64,000 nt of DNA from JBBQVS01 sp964250765 (GTDB lineage: Bacteria; Chloroflexota; Ktedonobacteria; Ktedonobacterales; Ktedonobacteraceae). Position 1 is the first letter of the stretch. Each line of letters starts with the position of its first letter. The translations under genes were made by a program, and so were the position numbers. The stretch is taken from the NCBI GenBank assembly GCA_964250765.1, contig CAXUHF010000015.1:1-64000 (forward strand), in the 5' to 3' direction. The notes beneath the pieces were generated by a model that worked only from the letters and a program-made list of their open reading frames with translations, ran no database searches and had not been told where the DNA came from. This document shows positions 51,893 through 60,445 of this stretch, piece after piece.

Positions 51893-53003
51893 TTTCATAC
51901 GCTTCTTTTAGTTCTTGCATGAGTGTCTCTCGCTGATTGAATAAGCCACGACGAGGACGCGCTTTAGCCTTGCTTACTGCATATGCTGTGAGCAGAGGTA
52001 GTGCGATTGTCGAGTCGCCGTAGACAACGACAGTACCACTTAGTTGATCGGGCTTAATTTTGCCCCATGAGACCGCTTCCGAAGGTGTGGCACCAGAGAG
52101 ACCGCCCCAATGTGGTGCATCGGCTGTCACCTGAATAAAGTAGTCATGTCCGCCCTTTTGAATACCCAAAACCTCCCACAACTGAGGTTGTGTCTGAAGA
52201 TAGAAGTTTTTAGGGCTACCGCCACCCAGGATAATCACACCATTGCGTGTCGCAGAGTGCACAATTGCCGTCGTCTCGTTTACATCTGCCATTGGGTCAA
52301 GGGTAAGTTTGCTGCCCTCCAAAGAGTTCCGTGCAACGTTCATGCCAATCGACGAGTCGCCAGGGGAGGAGGTATAGATGGGAATACCCCATGCCGCCGC
52401 CTGTGCAAGTACTGAATATTCAGGCTTCACACCCAATTTAAGCAGTTGACTGCCGAGATGATAGTGCAGTTCTGAGGTCGAGATTGGTCTTTCTGGAAGA
52501 CCCTTCAACGCTTCACGCACAAAGGCGTCGGTATCAAGCAGGACATCATCCTTGAACAGAATATCGTAGATACGAATCACACCCTCTTCTTGCAACTTAG
52601 TATCGTCCAAGCGGAAATCGCCTTTATGCAGCGACATAGCCAATGCATGATGCATGTCATGATACAGGTTGGCACCGGTGCTAATGATAAAATCCACGAA
52701 GCCATACTCCATCAGTGTCAGCACACACCCACCCAAACCAGCAGGAGTCAATGCCCCCGCCATCGTCAAACCAATTGTCACATCTTTCTGTGGGTCAAGC
52801 ATCTCATTGGCATAGAGGCGTGCGGCTTCATTCAAGCGAGCCGAATTATAGGCTTGAAATTGCTCATCAATCAGTTCCGCAACCGTCATGTCTGGTCTCA
52901 CACGCTTTGGCAAAATCTGTGAGCCACTCAGGTAGTCGCTCTGCTCCATGTGATGCTGATGTTGTTCATCATACTCATGATGTTTGTCGGGTCTATGTGG
53001 CAT
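51870..53003 (-). CDS. Deoxyhypusine synthase-family protein (possible homospermidine synthase)
   Basis: A 377-residue NAD-dependent enzyme of the deoxyhypusine synthase family. Seen are LTMAGALTPAGLGGCVLTLME, FIISTGANLYHDMHHAL, the GIPIYTSSPGDSSIGMN segment, GVIILGGGSPKNF and SGATPSEAVSWGKI, which contains the lysine that carries the aminobutyl group. Bacteria have no eIF5A to modify, and bacterial relatives can make homospermidine from putrescine or act on spermidine. The His-rich N-terminus is variable. It lies 16 nt after the upstream RHH gene, with speD and speB downstream beyond a repeat. Confidence 0.88.
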   Translation of the reverse strand: MPHRPDKHHEYDEQHQHHMEQSDYLSGSQILPKRVRPDMTVAELIDEQFQAYNSARLNEAARLYANEMLDPQKDVTIGLTMAGALTPAGLGGCVLTLMEYGFVDFIISTGANLYHDMHHALAMSLHKGDFRLDDTKLQEEGVIRIYDILFKDDVLLDTDAFVREALKGLPERPISTSELHYHLGSQLLKLGVKPEYSVLAQAAAWGIPIYTSSPGDSSIGMNVARNSLEGSKLTLDPMADVNETTAIVHSATRNGVIILGGGSPKNFYLQTQPQLWEVLGIQKGGHDYFIQVTADAPHWGGLSGATPSEAVSWGKIKPDQLSGTVVVYGDSTIALPLLTAYAVSKAKARPRRGLFNQRETLMQELKEAYETGKLARP

Positions 53004-53034
53004 CGTATTGGAAATCCTTTCTGTATTGCAATGC

Positions 53035-53220
53035 TTATAGAAGCCCTTTCCTTCTGGGGTGTGATGGGTTGGGCATGTAGGTTGCGTCATCCCACGCAAG
53101 GTATACATCCAACGCACGCCGTATGATTTCTGCCATTGGCAAGTCTTCCTCCCGACTACGCTTTTCCAATTGTGCTTTTTGCCGCTCGGTAATGTAGATG
53201 TTCACACGTTCTTTTCTCAT
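53035..53220 (-). CDS. Ribbon-helix-helix DNA-binding protein
   Basis: A 61-residue protein with a CopG/MetJ-type ribbon-helix-helix fold: a strand RVNIYITERQ (about 4-13), helix KAQLEKRSREED and helix MAEIIRRALDVYLAW. It is likely a small dimeric repressor, of its own promoter or of the adjacent TnpB element. It is divergent from tnpB with about 60 nt between, and co-directional with the downstream deoxyhypusine synthase-like gene. The ATG at 53238 is only two bases from its GGGAAG, so the ATG at 53220 is preferred. Confidence 0.8.
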   Translation of the reverse strand: MRKERVNIYITERQKAQLEKRSREEDLPMAEIIRRALDVYLAWDDATYMPNPSHPRRKGLL

Positions 53221-53299
53221 GCCGTTCTCTCTTGACATACTTCCCTATTGGGATGTACACTAAGTATAGCACAAAAACACAAAGAAGAGAAGGAGTATC

Positions 53300-54472
53300 G
53301 TGACTCAGAAAGCCTACGTGTACCGATTTTACCCAACACCTGAACAAGCGCACACCCTTGCGTGTACGTTTGGGTGTTGTCGGTTCGTGTACAATTGGGC
53401 CTTGAAAGTGCGTACTACCAACTACTTTGAGCATGGCATACGGCTCTCTCATAATGACCTCTCAGCAGCACTCACAGCTCTCAAGAAGCAAGAGGGTACG
53501 GCATGGTTGCAAGAAGTGTCAAGTGTGCCGTTACAGCAATCCCTACGGCATCTCGATAAAGCGTTTGTGAACTTCTTCGAGGGACGTGCAGAGTATCCCA
53601 AATACCACAAGAAGCACAAACGTCAATCTGCTACCTACGCGTCTACTGCGTTCAGTTGGAACGGCTCTACGTTGACGCTCGCCAAACAGAAAGAACCACT
53701 GAATATTATCTGGTCAAGGCCGTTGTCTGAAGGATGCAAGCCCTCTTGTGTCACAGTGTCAAAAGATGCATCAGGGCGGTACTTTGTCAGCATCTTAGTG
53801 GAAGAGAACATAGCGACGCTTCCCATGACTGACAAGGTAGTGGGTATAGATTTGGGCCTCAAGTCTTTTCTCATCACCTCAGAGGGAGAGACGATAGACA
53901 ATCCGAAATACTACGTCAAAGCGGAAAAGAAGTTGGCAAAACTCCAACGTCAACATGCCAAGAAAAAGAAGGGGAGCAAAAATAGAGACAAAGCACGCAA
54001 AAAGGTAGCGAAGCATCACGCCCGTATTGCGAATATGCGAAAAGATTTTCAGCAGCAGCTTTCGACTAGACTGATACGCGAGAACCAAGTGGTCTGTCTG
54101 GAAACGCTCTCGGTCAAGAATATGGTCAAGAACCATTGTCTCGCAAAAGCGGTGAGTGACGTGGGTTGGTCGGAGTTTGTGCGACAACTCGACTACAAGG
54201 CCAAGTGGTACGGGCGTACCATTGTCAAGATTGACCGATGGACGCCCTCAAGCAAAACGTGTAGTGCATGTGGCTTTGTCTTGGAGGAATTAGGCTTAGA
54301 GGTTCGGTCATGGGTGTGTCCTGAATGCGGAACGTGCCATGACCGTGATATCAATGCAGCATGTAATATCAAGGCCGTTGGACTGACGGTTTCTGCCTAT
54401 GAAGGCACAGTAAGACGTGAGAGGCGAAAGTCTCGGCATGCGAGTGCTGTTGAAGTAGGAAACTCTCTCTAG
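53300..54472 (+). CDS. tnpB: TnpB RNA-guided nuclease of an IS200/IS605-type element
   Basis: A 390-residue TnpB without a tnpA neighbour. The N-terminal YRFYPTPEQAHTLACTFGCCRFVYNWAL is the usual start. The RuvC residues are all present: Asp184 in VGIDLGLKSF, Glu268 in CLETLSVKNM and Asp350 in HDRDINAACN. A zinc finger CSACG ... CPECG sits between. TnpB is guided by an RNA from the element's right end to cut DNA. Start is GTG at 53300 with AGGAG seven bases upstream. It looks intact rather than decayed. Confidence 0.95.
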   Translation: MTQKAYVYRFYPTPEQAHTLACTFGCCRFVYNWALKVRTTNYFEHGIRLSHNDLSAALTALKKQEGTAWLQEVSSVPLQQSLRHLDKAFVNFFEGRAEYPKYHKKHKRQSATYASTAFSWNGSTLTLAKQKEPLNIIWSRPLSEGCKPSCVTVSKDASGRYFVSILVEENIATLPMTDKVVGIDLGLKSFLITSEGETIDNPKYYVKAEKKLAKLQRQHAKKKKGSKNRDKARKKVAKHHARIANMRKDFQQQLSTRLIRENQVVCLETLSVKNMVKNHCLAKAVSDVGWSEFVRQLDYKAKWYGRTIVKIDRWTPSSKTCSACGFVLEELGLEVRSWVCPECGTCHDRDINAACNIKAVGLTVSAYEGTVRRERRKSRHASAVEVGNSL

Positions 54473-54516
54473 CGATAGAGGGAATCCCCCGTCATTTTAT
54501 GCGGGGGAGGATGTCA
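54370..54516 (+). ncRNA. Probable omega (reRNA) guide scaffold at the TnpB right end
   Basis: The stretch from the 3' end of tnpB to GAGGATGTCAAG has the features of an IS605-type right end: a hairpin CCCCCG (54486-54491) / CGGGGG (54502-54507) followed by GAGGATGTCAA. In TnpB elements the guide RNA overlaps the end of the gene and its last bases lie just beyond this point. The 5' limit is approximate. Confidence 0.55.
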
Positions 54517-54682
54517 AGACGCAGTAGTATACAACATATAGTGTAATGATGTACTTTGCTAAGGAGACTTTCATGTACGAGTGGTACACCACCAAGCATG
54601 AAAATGCTCCATTTTCAGAGGAGTAAAAAGGTGAGGATATAAGTCATTACAAGGAGGAGCTATACTCTTCATTCACAAAGAA

Positions 54683-55903
54683 CTATATGTTTTTCTCTAG
54701 TTGAGTGGGTAGAAATTGTTCAGTCAAAAAGCGATAGAAGACAGCCTGACGGTCTGATCCTTGCAACCATTGTCGTACTAGCTTTTGACCACTTGCGTAG
54801 GTTAGGTTGTACAATCCCCATACAGGATGTTTTAGGAGTGCAACCATTCGAGAGGCACTCTCTTTTGTAGTGAGCATATGTGTGATGAAATATTGTACTA
54901 CTTCTTGTTCAGAGCGTCCCTCATCTAACAGGAGAGCAGCATTATCCCAGACAACTTGAAGTATCTCGCTTGCTTGACGTAAGCGTAAAAGGATGATTGC
55001 GTCAACATCTTTTTGTAAAGGGCTATACACATGCTCGGCAATCCATTGCTCTGCTTCTCCTTCTGCAAAGATTATTTCGTGGGCCACCATCGCAATGCCT
55101 TCCGTGAGTACACTCTGTGGGCACAAGGTCAAGACAAGCGTTTGTTCAAGATACTTTTCCTTCCGAACAAGCTCCTGCTCCTTGAGTACATATTCTGTAT
55201 GATGACCAGGATAGCCTTCATGACATACTTTGTGATCAAACAGTCGTGACATGTACGCAGCAGTAGCCGAGACATTCATGACGACATGTGTCCGATAGTT
55301 GCCCTGATAGTAGGCTGCTGCGTCGTTTTCCCATGTAGGACGATACTCGATCTCAATCATCTCATTTTGGGGCAGTTTGAGGAATGCATGAGTCCGCTTG
55401 CGTGCTTCGGCAAATGCCTGCTCGATGAAATCTGTCAACACGTCTGTTTGATCTAAGGGCAAAGCAAGCGTCGTTCTATATGTTTGCAAGCGTTCTACAA
55501 GACTTCCCGTTCCAGGAAGCACTGTCTCGTAAAGATTATGTGCCTGCTCAAATTGCCTTTCAGGAGTCCACGTAGGGGAAATATCCAAGCAGTATCTAGC
55601 CTCTTCTTGCAATGAGAAGGCTTCGCCAGAGAGTTTACGGCATATCGTCTCCATTGCTTTAATATGTCTAGCAAGATAAATTTCTCGGTTTGAGACGAAT
55701 CCTTGCACTGGTAACGCATCAGCAAGACTCATAGCCTGACGCACAAGTTCAGATGCCTTTAACACAGGCTCGGCTTCTACTTGAGATTGCCATGCAGGTG
55801 GTCCATAATATACCTCGACAAAAGGACTATCGTACTTTGTCTGCATTAGTTTGTGGATGCGAAATGCTAAGAAGATATACTCCTGTAACCACGTTTCACT
55901 CAT
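54683..55903 (-). CDS. DUF885-like zinc metallopeptidase
   Basis: A 406-residue protein with the motif HKVCHEGYPGHHTEYVL near residues 227-243, a form of the HExxH-type zinc site written HEGYPGHH in DUF885 proteins. A downstream Glu-rich helix (LTEGIAMVAHEIIFAEGEAEQW, near 268-290) may supply the third ligand. DUF885 proteins are carboxypeptidase-like; this one is shorter than the usual 550-600 residues and lacks a signal peptide, so it is probably cytoplasmic. Its substrate is unknown. A 210-nt gap separates it from the TnpB right end. Confidence 0.82.
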   Translation of the reverse strand: MSETWLQEYIFLAFRIHKLMQTKYDSPFVEVYYGPPAWQSQVEAEPVLKASELVRQAMSLADALPVQGFVSNREIYLARHIKAMETICRKLSGEAFSLQEEARYCLDISPTWTPERQFEQAHNLYETVLPGTGSLVERLQTYRTTLALPLDQTDVLTDFIEQAFAEARKRTHAFLKLPQNEMIEIEYRPTWENDAAAYYQGNYRTHVVMNVSATAAYMSRLFDHKVCHEGYPGHHTEYVLKEQELVRKEKYLEQTLVLTLCPQSVLTEGIAMVAHEIIFAEGEAEQWIAEHVYSPLQKDVDAIILLRLRQASEILQVVWDNAALLLDEGRSEQEVVQYFITHMLTTKESASRMVALLKHPVWGLYNLTYASGQKLVRQWLQGSDRQAVFYRFLTEQFLPTQLEKNI

Positions 55904-55967
55904 GTAGATAATATCCTTCTGTGTTCACCTACTTAATGCCTTGAAAGCAAACTTGCGGCATATATAT

Positions 55968-56150
55968 TCACTCTACATATAAACATAATGGCGTTGTAGA
56001 ACGCACAGTAACAGGAGTAGTTTCCTCTTTAAAGTCGGTGAAGTCGTGAGTATCCCAAAAGGTCGCCTCTTCCTCGTAGCTGTTGAATGCAGGAATAGAC
56101 CCATATGCTTCTGTAGGATATTCTGGTCCTTTATAGTTAATTTCTTCCAT
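55968..56150 (-). CDS. CopG/BrnA-type antitoxin-like protein, orphan
   Basis: A 60-residue protein with the segment SYEEEATFWDTHDFTDFKEETTPV, the N-terminal signature of CopG-family type II antitoxins (EEEAxFWDTHDxTD). The helical DNA-binding part after it is short or absent, so it may be truncated. No adjacent BrnT-like or other toxin gene is seen on either side. A perfect palindrome lies just upstream of the start codon at 56159-56177. No clear Shine-Dalgarno precedes the ATG. Confidence 0.6.
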   Translation of the reverse strand: MEEINYKGPEYPTEAYGSIPAFNSYEEEATFWDTHDFTDFKEETTPVTVRSTTPLCLYVE

Positions 56151-56158
56151 ATCTGTAT

Positions 56159-56177
56159 TGTACTGATTTTCAGTACA
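56159..56177. promoter_or_regulatory. Operator palindrome at the antitoxin-like gene
   Basis: TGTACTGA (56159-56166) and TCAGTACA (56170-56177) form a perfect 8-bp inverted repeat with a 3-nt centre, eight bases before the start codon of the CopG/BrnA-like gene. Spacing and place suit an autoregulating ribbon-helix-helix antitoxin. Confidence 0.6.
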
Positions 56178-56210
56178 GTGTCAAGAAGAAAGTCACGTTG
56201 GATTGAAGGA

Positions 56211-56349
56211 TTTGCACAAAACAAAGGTGTCTCGCTTGGAAATTTAAAACAGAAACAAAATTTTTTTTTTAAAACAAAAATTTTTTTATAAAAAAAAATT
56301 TGGTTGTCCGTTTTAATTTCTAAAGCGAGACACCTTTGTTTTGTGCAAA
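56211..56349. repeat. 139-bp AT-rich inverted repeat downstream of uvrB
   Basis: Perfect 27-bp outer arms 56211-56237 and 56323-56349 (TTTGCACAAAACAAAGG...). The inner part is nearly all A and T with T10, T7 and A9 runs and continues to pair imperfectly. It begins 12 bases after the uvrB stop on the minus strand, so it may terminate uvrB, but it is far larger than a terminator and may be a miniature element. Confidence 0.85.
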
Positions 56350-56361
56350 CCTTTCTCTTTT

Positions 56362-58356
56362 TTACTCCACCATCGATCTCCGTACCTCAATCACCTGATC
56401 TCTCAGTTGCGCAGCTTTCTCGAAGTCTAGTTGCTTGGCTGCGTTACGCATCTGTGACTCCAAATCTTTGATAAGGCGTAGTGCCTCATCCTTTGGAATG
56501 CCAGCAAGCGCAACGGATGTTGCTTTGCCGTCGGCTCCCACAACTTGAGTTCCGCTCATTGCTTGAATGCGTTCAGTAAGTGAGCGAATCTCTTTCTTGA
56601 TACCGCGTGGTGTAATGTGGTGGTCTTCGTTAAAGCTTGTTTGGATACTGCGACGACGGTTCGTCTCGTCAATGGCTTTACGCATCGACTTTGTGATGTT
56701 GTCGGCGTACATTGTGACACTGCCATCAACGTGGCGAGCCGCACGTCCAATCATCTGAATCAGCGAGCCTTCTGATCTCAAAAAGCCCTCTTTATCAGCA
56801 TCGAGAATCGCAACTAGCGACACCTCTGGTAGGTCAAGTCCTTCTCTTAATAGGTTGATACCTACCACGACATCGTATACACCAAGACGAAGATCACGTA
56901 GGATTTCTACACGCTCAATCGTATCAATTTCAGAGTGCAAGTAATGTACTTTGATGCTCAACTCTTGCATATAGTCGGCAAGGTCTTCCGCCATTTTTTT
57001 CGTTAGTGTCGTAACGAGCGCACGTTGACCGCGCTCGGTGCGCTCACGAATTTGCGCTAAAAGGTCATCGATCTGGCCTTTGGTTGGTTTGATCGTAATC
57101 TCTGGATCGATAAGACCCGTTGGACGAATCACCTGCTCGACAATCGACTGACTGTGCTCATATTCATAGGGACCAGGCGTTGCCGAAACATACAATGCTT
57201 GCTTGACATGTCGCTCAAACTCGGCAAAGGTCAAAGGACGATTATCCAATGCTGATGGCAAGCGGAAGCCATAATCGACAAGTACCTGCTTACGCGAACG
57301 ATCGCCTGCGAACATACCGCGTACCTGTGGTAAGGCGACGTGTGATTCATCGACCACGAGCAGATAATCATCCGGTAAGTAGTCAAGCAGTGTCCACGGT
57401 TGATCGCCTGCCCCACGTCCCGCAAGATGGCGTGAGTAGTTTTCGACACCGGAGCAGAAGCCTGTTTCGCGCAACATCTCGATATCGAAATTTGTGCGCT
57501 GCTTTAAACGAGCCTCTTCGAGCAACTTCCCCTCAGCTTGAAGTTCTTTCAGACGCCACTCTAACTCGTTTTCAATCAAATTAATTGAGGCGTTGAGCCG
57601 CTCTTGTGTTGTGACCCAGTGCTTAGCAGGGTAGATATCGAGCCGTTGACGCTTGCCCAGGACCTCACCAGTCAATGGGTCAATCTCTGTCATGCGCTCG
57701 ATTTCGTCTCCGAAGAACTCAATGCGTACAGCAACATCTTCGTATGCCGGAAAGATTTCCAACACGTCGCCGCGCACACGGAAACGTCCACGAACAAAGT
57801 TCGCATCATTGCGCTCGTACTGAATCTCATTGAGGTGGCGCAATATCTTATCGCGTCGTCGCTCGTCGCCTACTTTGAGCGTCAAGACGACTTGCCCGTA
57901 TTCTTCTGGACTACCAAGACCGTAGATACAGGAAACGGAGGCGACGATGAGAACATCTTTGCGCTCGAAGAGACTACGAGTCGCAGAAAGGCGCAACTTC
58001 TCGATCTCTTCGTTGAGCATGCTTTCTTTCTCGACGTAGGTATCTGAGCGTGCTATGTAGGCTTCCGGTTGATAATAGTCATAATATGAAACGAAGTATT
58101 CGACAGCATTATTAGGAAAGAATTCTTTATATTCGCTATACAACTGTGCCGCAAGCGTCTTATTGGGTGCAAGCACAATCGTTGGCTTCTGCACCTCTTC
58201 GATGACCTTTGCCACCGTATATGTTTTACCGCTACCTGTAACGCCTAGAAGGGTTTGATGTTTATCGCCGCGTCGAATACCTTCAGCGAGTTGTCGAATC
58301 GCTTCTGGTTGATCGCCGGTAGGTTGAAATGGGGCCTCTACCTTAAATTCTGGCAT
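56362..58356 (-). CDS. uvrB: Excinuclease ABC subunit B
   Basis: A 664-residue UvrB, the damage-verifying helicase-like subunit of nucleotide excision repair. Start PEFKVEAPFQPTGDQPEAI, Walker A GVTGSGKTYT (about 40-48), the beta-hairpin region YYDYYQPEAYIARSDTYVEKE, DESHV motif II, the LREGLDLPEVSLVAILDAD segment of motif V, QMIGRAARH motif VI and a C-terminal UVR motif (QLDFEKAAQLRDQV) that binds UvrC. The frame is open to 58500 but MPEF at 58356 is the family start. uvrA and uvrC are not present. It ends beside a large AT-rich inverted repeat. Confidence 0.97.
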   Translation of the reverse strand: MPEFKVEAPFQPTGDQPEAIRQLAEGIRRGDKHQTLLGVTGSGKTYTVAKVIEEVQKPTIVLAPNKTLAAQLYSEYKEFFPNNAVEYFVSYYDYYQPEAYIARSDTYVEKESMLNEEIEKLRLSATRSLFERKDVLIVASVSCIYGLGSPEEYGQVVLTLKVGDERRRDKILRHLNEIQYERNDANFVRGRFRVRGDVLEIFPAYEDVAVRIEFFGDEIERMTEIDPLTGEVLGKRQRLDIYPAKHWVTTQERLNASINLIENELEWRLKELQAEGKLLEEARLKQRTNFDIEMLRETGFCSGVENYSRHLAGRGAGDQPWTLLDYLPDDYLLVVDESHVALPQVRGMFAGDRSRKQVLVDYGFRLPSALDNRPLTFAEFERHVKQALYVSATPGPYEYEHSQSIVEQVIRPTGLIDPEITIKPTKGQIDDLLAQIRERTERGQRALVTTLTKKMAEDLADYMQELSIKVHYLHSEIDTIERVEILRDLRLGVYDVVVGINLLREGLDLPEVSLVAILDADKEGFLRSEGSLIQMIGRAARHVDGSVTMYADNITKSMRKAIDETNRRRSIQTSFNEDHHITPRGIKKEIRSLTERIQAMSGTQVVGADGKATSVALAGIPKDEALRLIKDLESQMRNAAKQLDFEKAAQLRDQVIEVRRSMVE

Positions 58357-58481
58357 GGTCTCGTTATCCTTGAGTAGAATATTTTTTCTAAGTATTTCTC
58401 TTATTATACCACCTTTTGGCGTAAAATATTCCATTGAACCGTTTTCTTGTGTGTGAACCGTGATATAAAAGACTATCCTAC

Positions 58482-58536
58482 GTAGGGAATCATTATGCAA
58501 CGCACGCCTGTGGGCGCAATGAATTGCTGCCCCTAC
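58482..58536. repeat. Short TGTAGGG-family repeat
   Basis: GTAGGG at 58482-58487 and CCCTAC at 58531-58536 bound a 55-bp element. The right part forms a hairpin GGGC-GCAAT-GA-ATTGC-T-GCCC (58512-58532). The left arm matches poorly, so the copy is decayed. It lies between divergent uvrB and the S53 peptidase gene, in their shared control region. Confidence 0.6.
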
Positions 58537-58579
58537 CGAGGACCTATTCTATCTTACTCTTATCTTGGAGGTTTTCTCT

Positions 58580-60319
58580 ATGTCTTTTCTTTATAAGAAC
58601 CTATGGTCTCGTTCGCTTAGTGGACGGACAATCGCTGGGATGCTTGGTCTCCTGCTTCTACTTGCTCCGCTTGCTAGCTGTGGAGGTGGAACGCAACCAC
58701 CACTCTTCACGACCCTCAATCTTGGTATTCCTACTGAGGCGATGAACTCGCCGATTGTAGGGCAACTGCCAGGTAACACCGAGTTGCATGTGCGTGTCAC
58801 ATTTAAGCTGGATCAGAACGCGCTTCAAAAAATGCAAAATCAAAAGATACAACCAGGCCAAAGTTCTAACCTGGAAAATGCCGCCAATAAAATTGGTATT
58901 GATGATGGAACGTATCAGAAAATTAAAAATTTCTTTAACCCATCTGGTATCGCTCTAAAACTAAGTAAACTTCGTACTCATCTCGCTATTGATGCGAAGG
59001 CAAGCACAATCGCAAAACTGCTGCAAACAACATTCGTGGTACATAGCTATCATGGTACAACGTTCTACGCGCCAAAAACGGCTCCGAAAGTACCATCGTT
59101 TCTTGCAAACTCTATCGACGTAATTACAGGACTTGATGACTACAGTACCAAACCACAACATGATTTCACGATGCAATTCAACGCCCCTGCTCAGAAGCAG
59201 CAACCTGCTCAGAACTGTCAACCTCTGCAAAACACACTTTTACCAAGAGATGTAGCTGGCGCGTATGGATATGATCAATTGTGGCAACGTGGGTTAAACG
59301 GTGAGAATATGACCGTGAATCTCGTTGAGATTGATGGCTCGTACAAGACAGATGTGGATAATTACCTTTCATGCATTAGCTTCAAAGGCCATGTTTCCAC
59401 CATTAATGTGGATGGTAAACCCTCAGATGCGTTGGGCGAGTCAACGCTGGATATCCAGATGGTTGCAGGCTTAGCACGTTCTGCCAATATTAAGGTCTAT
59501 CAGACGGATGGTAACGCTGCTGATGATGTGTGGACGAACGTCAACGACATGCTACAGCAAATCGCGGATGATAATGTGAACAATGCAAGTACTGGTAGTG
59601 TAGTAAGCATTAGCCTTGGTGCTTCGGAACAAGAATTATCGTCAAACGACTATCAAGCAATTGATAGCAGCCTCCAACAGTTGACTCGTGCTGAACATAT
59701 GACTGTGTTTGTCGCTAGCGGTGACTGTGGCGCATTTACCTCGCGTCAATATGGCAACCTTTCGGTCAGCTTTCCAGCTAGCGATCAATGGTCCACTTCC
59801 GTCGGTGGAACGATTCTTCAAGTCGATAGCAATCGAACTAGAACAAATGAGATTGTATGGTCTGATGGCTCGAACCAATCTAAGTGTACAAATCAGTGGG
59901 GTAGCGGAGGTGGCAATAGTACTCTATTCGCGCGACCTGGTTGGCAAAATGCTGCTGGTGTGCAAAGCAACTATTCGCGCAACATGCGTCAAGTTCCTGA
60001 TATCTCTGCCGCCGCATATGGCCTCGCAGTGTACTTCAAAGGCCGTTGGGGAGCTGTTGGTGGTACCAGTGCAGCCGCACCGATCTGGGCTGCGGGTCTG
60101 GCACTTGTAAACGAAGGCATGATTCAGCAGGTACACAAGTTCAATTATGGGCCGCAGATATTCTATGCCGTCGCTAATAAGAGTAGTGGAGGACAGTCAT
60201 ATTATGATGTGACGCGTGGCAACAACCTGTACTATCCGGCAGGCTCCGGTTGGGATTTTGCATCAGGTCTAGGCACGCCTAACCTGCCCAACTTTTATCA
60301 AATCATGAGTAGCATATAG
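58580..60319 (+). CDS. S53-family (sedolisin/kumamolisin) peptidase lipoprotein
   Basis: A 579-residue secreted serine-carboxyl peptidase. The signal ends in LASC with Cys34, so it is a lipoprotein. Residues 50-205 are the pro-domain (pro-kumamolisin-like). The catalytic part has Glu287 and Asp291 in GESTLDIQM, oxyanion Asp382 in ASGDCG, and Ser497 in GGTSAAAP, with the calcium-site region near the C-terminus (YDVTRGNN, WDFASGLGTPN). S53 enzymes act at acid pH outside the cell. GGAGG stands eight bases before the ATG at 58580; a TTG at 58565 is less likely. Confidence 0.93.
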   Translation: MSFLYKNLWSRSLSGRTIAGMLGLLLLLAPLASCGGGTQPPLFTTLNLGIPTEAMNSPIVGQLPGNTELHVRVTFKLDQNALQKMQNQKIQPGQSSNLENAANKIGIDDGTYQKIKNFFNPSGIALKLSKLRTHLAIDAKASTIAKLLQTTFVVHSYHGTTFYAPKTAPKVPSFLANSIDVITGLDDYSTKPQHDFTMQFNAPAQKQQPAQNCQPLQNTLLPRDVAGAYGYDQLWQRGLNGENMTVNLVEIDGSYKTDVDNYLSCISFKGHVSTINVDGKPSDALGESTLDIQMVAGLARSANIKVYQTDGNAADDVWTNVNDMLQQIADDNVNNASTGSVVSISLGASEQELSSNDYQAIDSSLQQLTRAEHMTVFVASGDCGAFTSRQYGNLSVSFPASDQWSTSVGGTILQVDSNRTRTNEIVWSDGSNQSKCTNQWGSGGGNSTLFARPGWQNAAGVQSNYSRNMRQVPDISAAAYGLAVYFKGRWGAVGGTSAAAPIWAAGLALVNEGMIQQVHKFNYGPQIFYAVANKSSGGQSYYDVTRGNNLYYPAGSGWDFASGLGTPNLPNFYQIMSSI

Positions 60320-60320
60320 C

Positions 60321-60445
60321 TGTAGAGACCACGTTTACGGCGTCCACGGCGCAATTTATTGCGCAATATGCAAGTTTTATGGAGTTCTACTATTGTGCTT
60401 ATAGTCAATGAATTGGCCTCAGACGCCGTAAACGTGGCCCTTACA
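60321..60445. repeat. TGTAGGG-family inverted repeat after S53 gene
   Basis: Left end TGTAGAGACCACGTTTACGG at 60321 and right end TTACA at 60445; the core GACGCCGTAAACGTGG pairs over 16 bp and 21 of 25 terminal positions match. The loop holds the palindrome GCGCAATTTATTGCGC near 60349-60364. It starts two bases after the S53 stop codon and could serve as its terminator. Confidence 0.9.

Noticed and set aside
54573..54626. 17-codon frame with AAGGAG after the TnpB right end
   Set aside because: A good ribosome site, but the frame is too short to claim as a gene without conservation; mentioned only with the TnpB finding.
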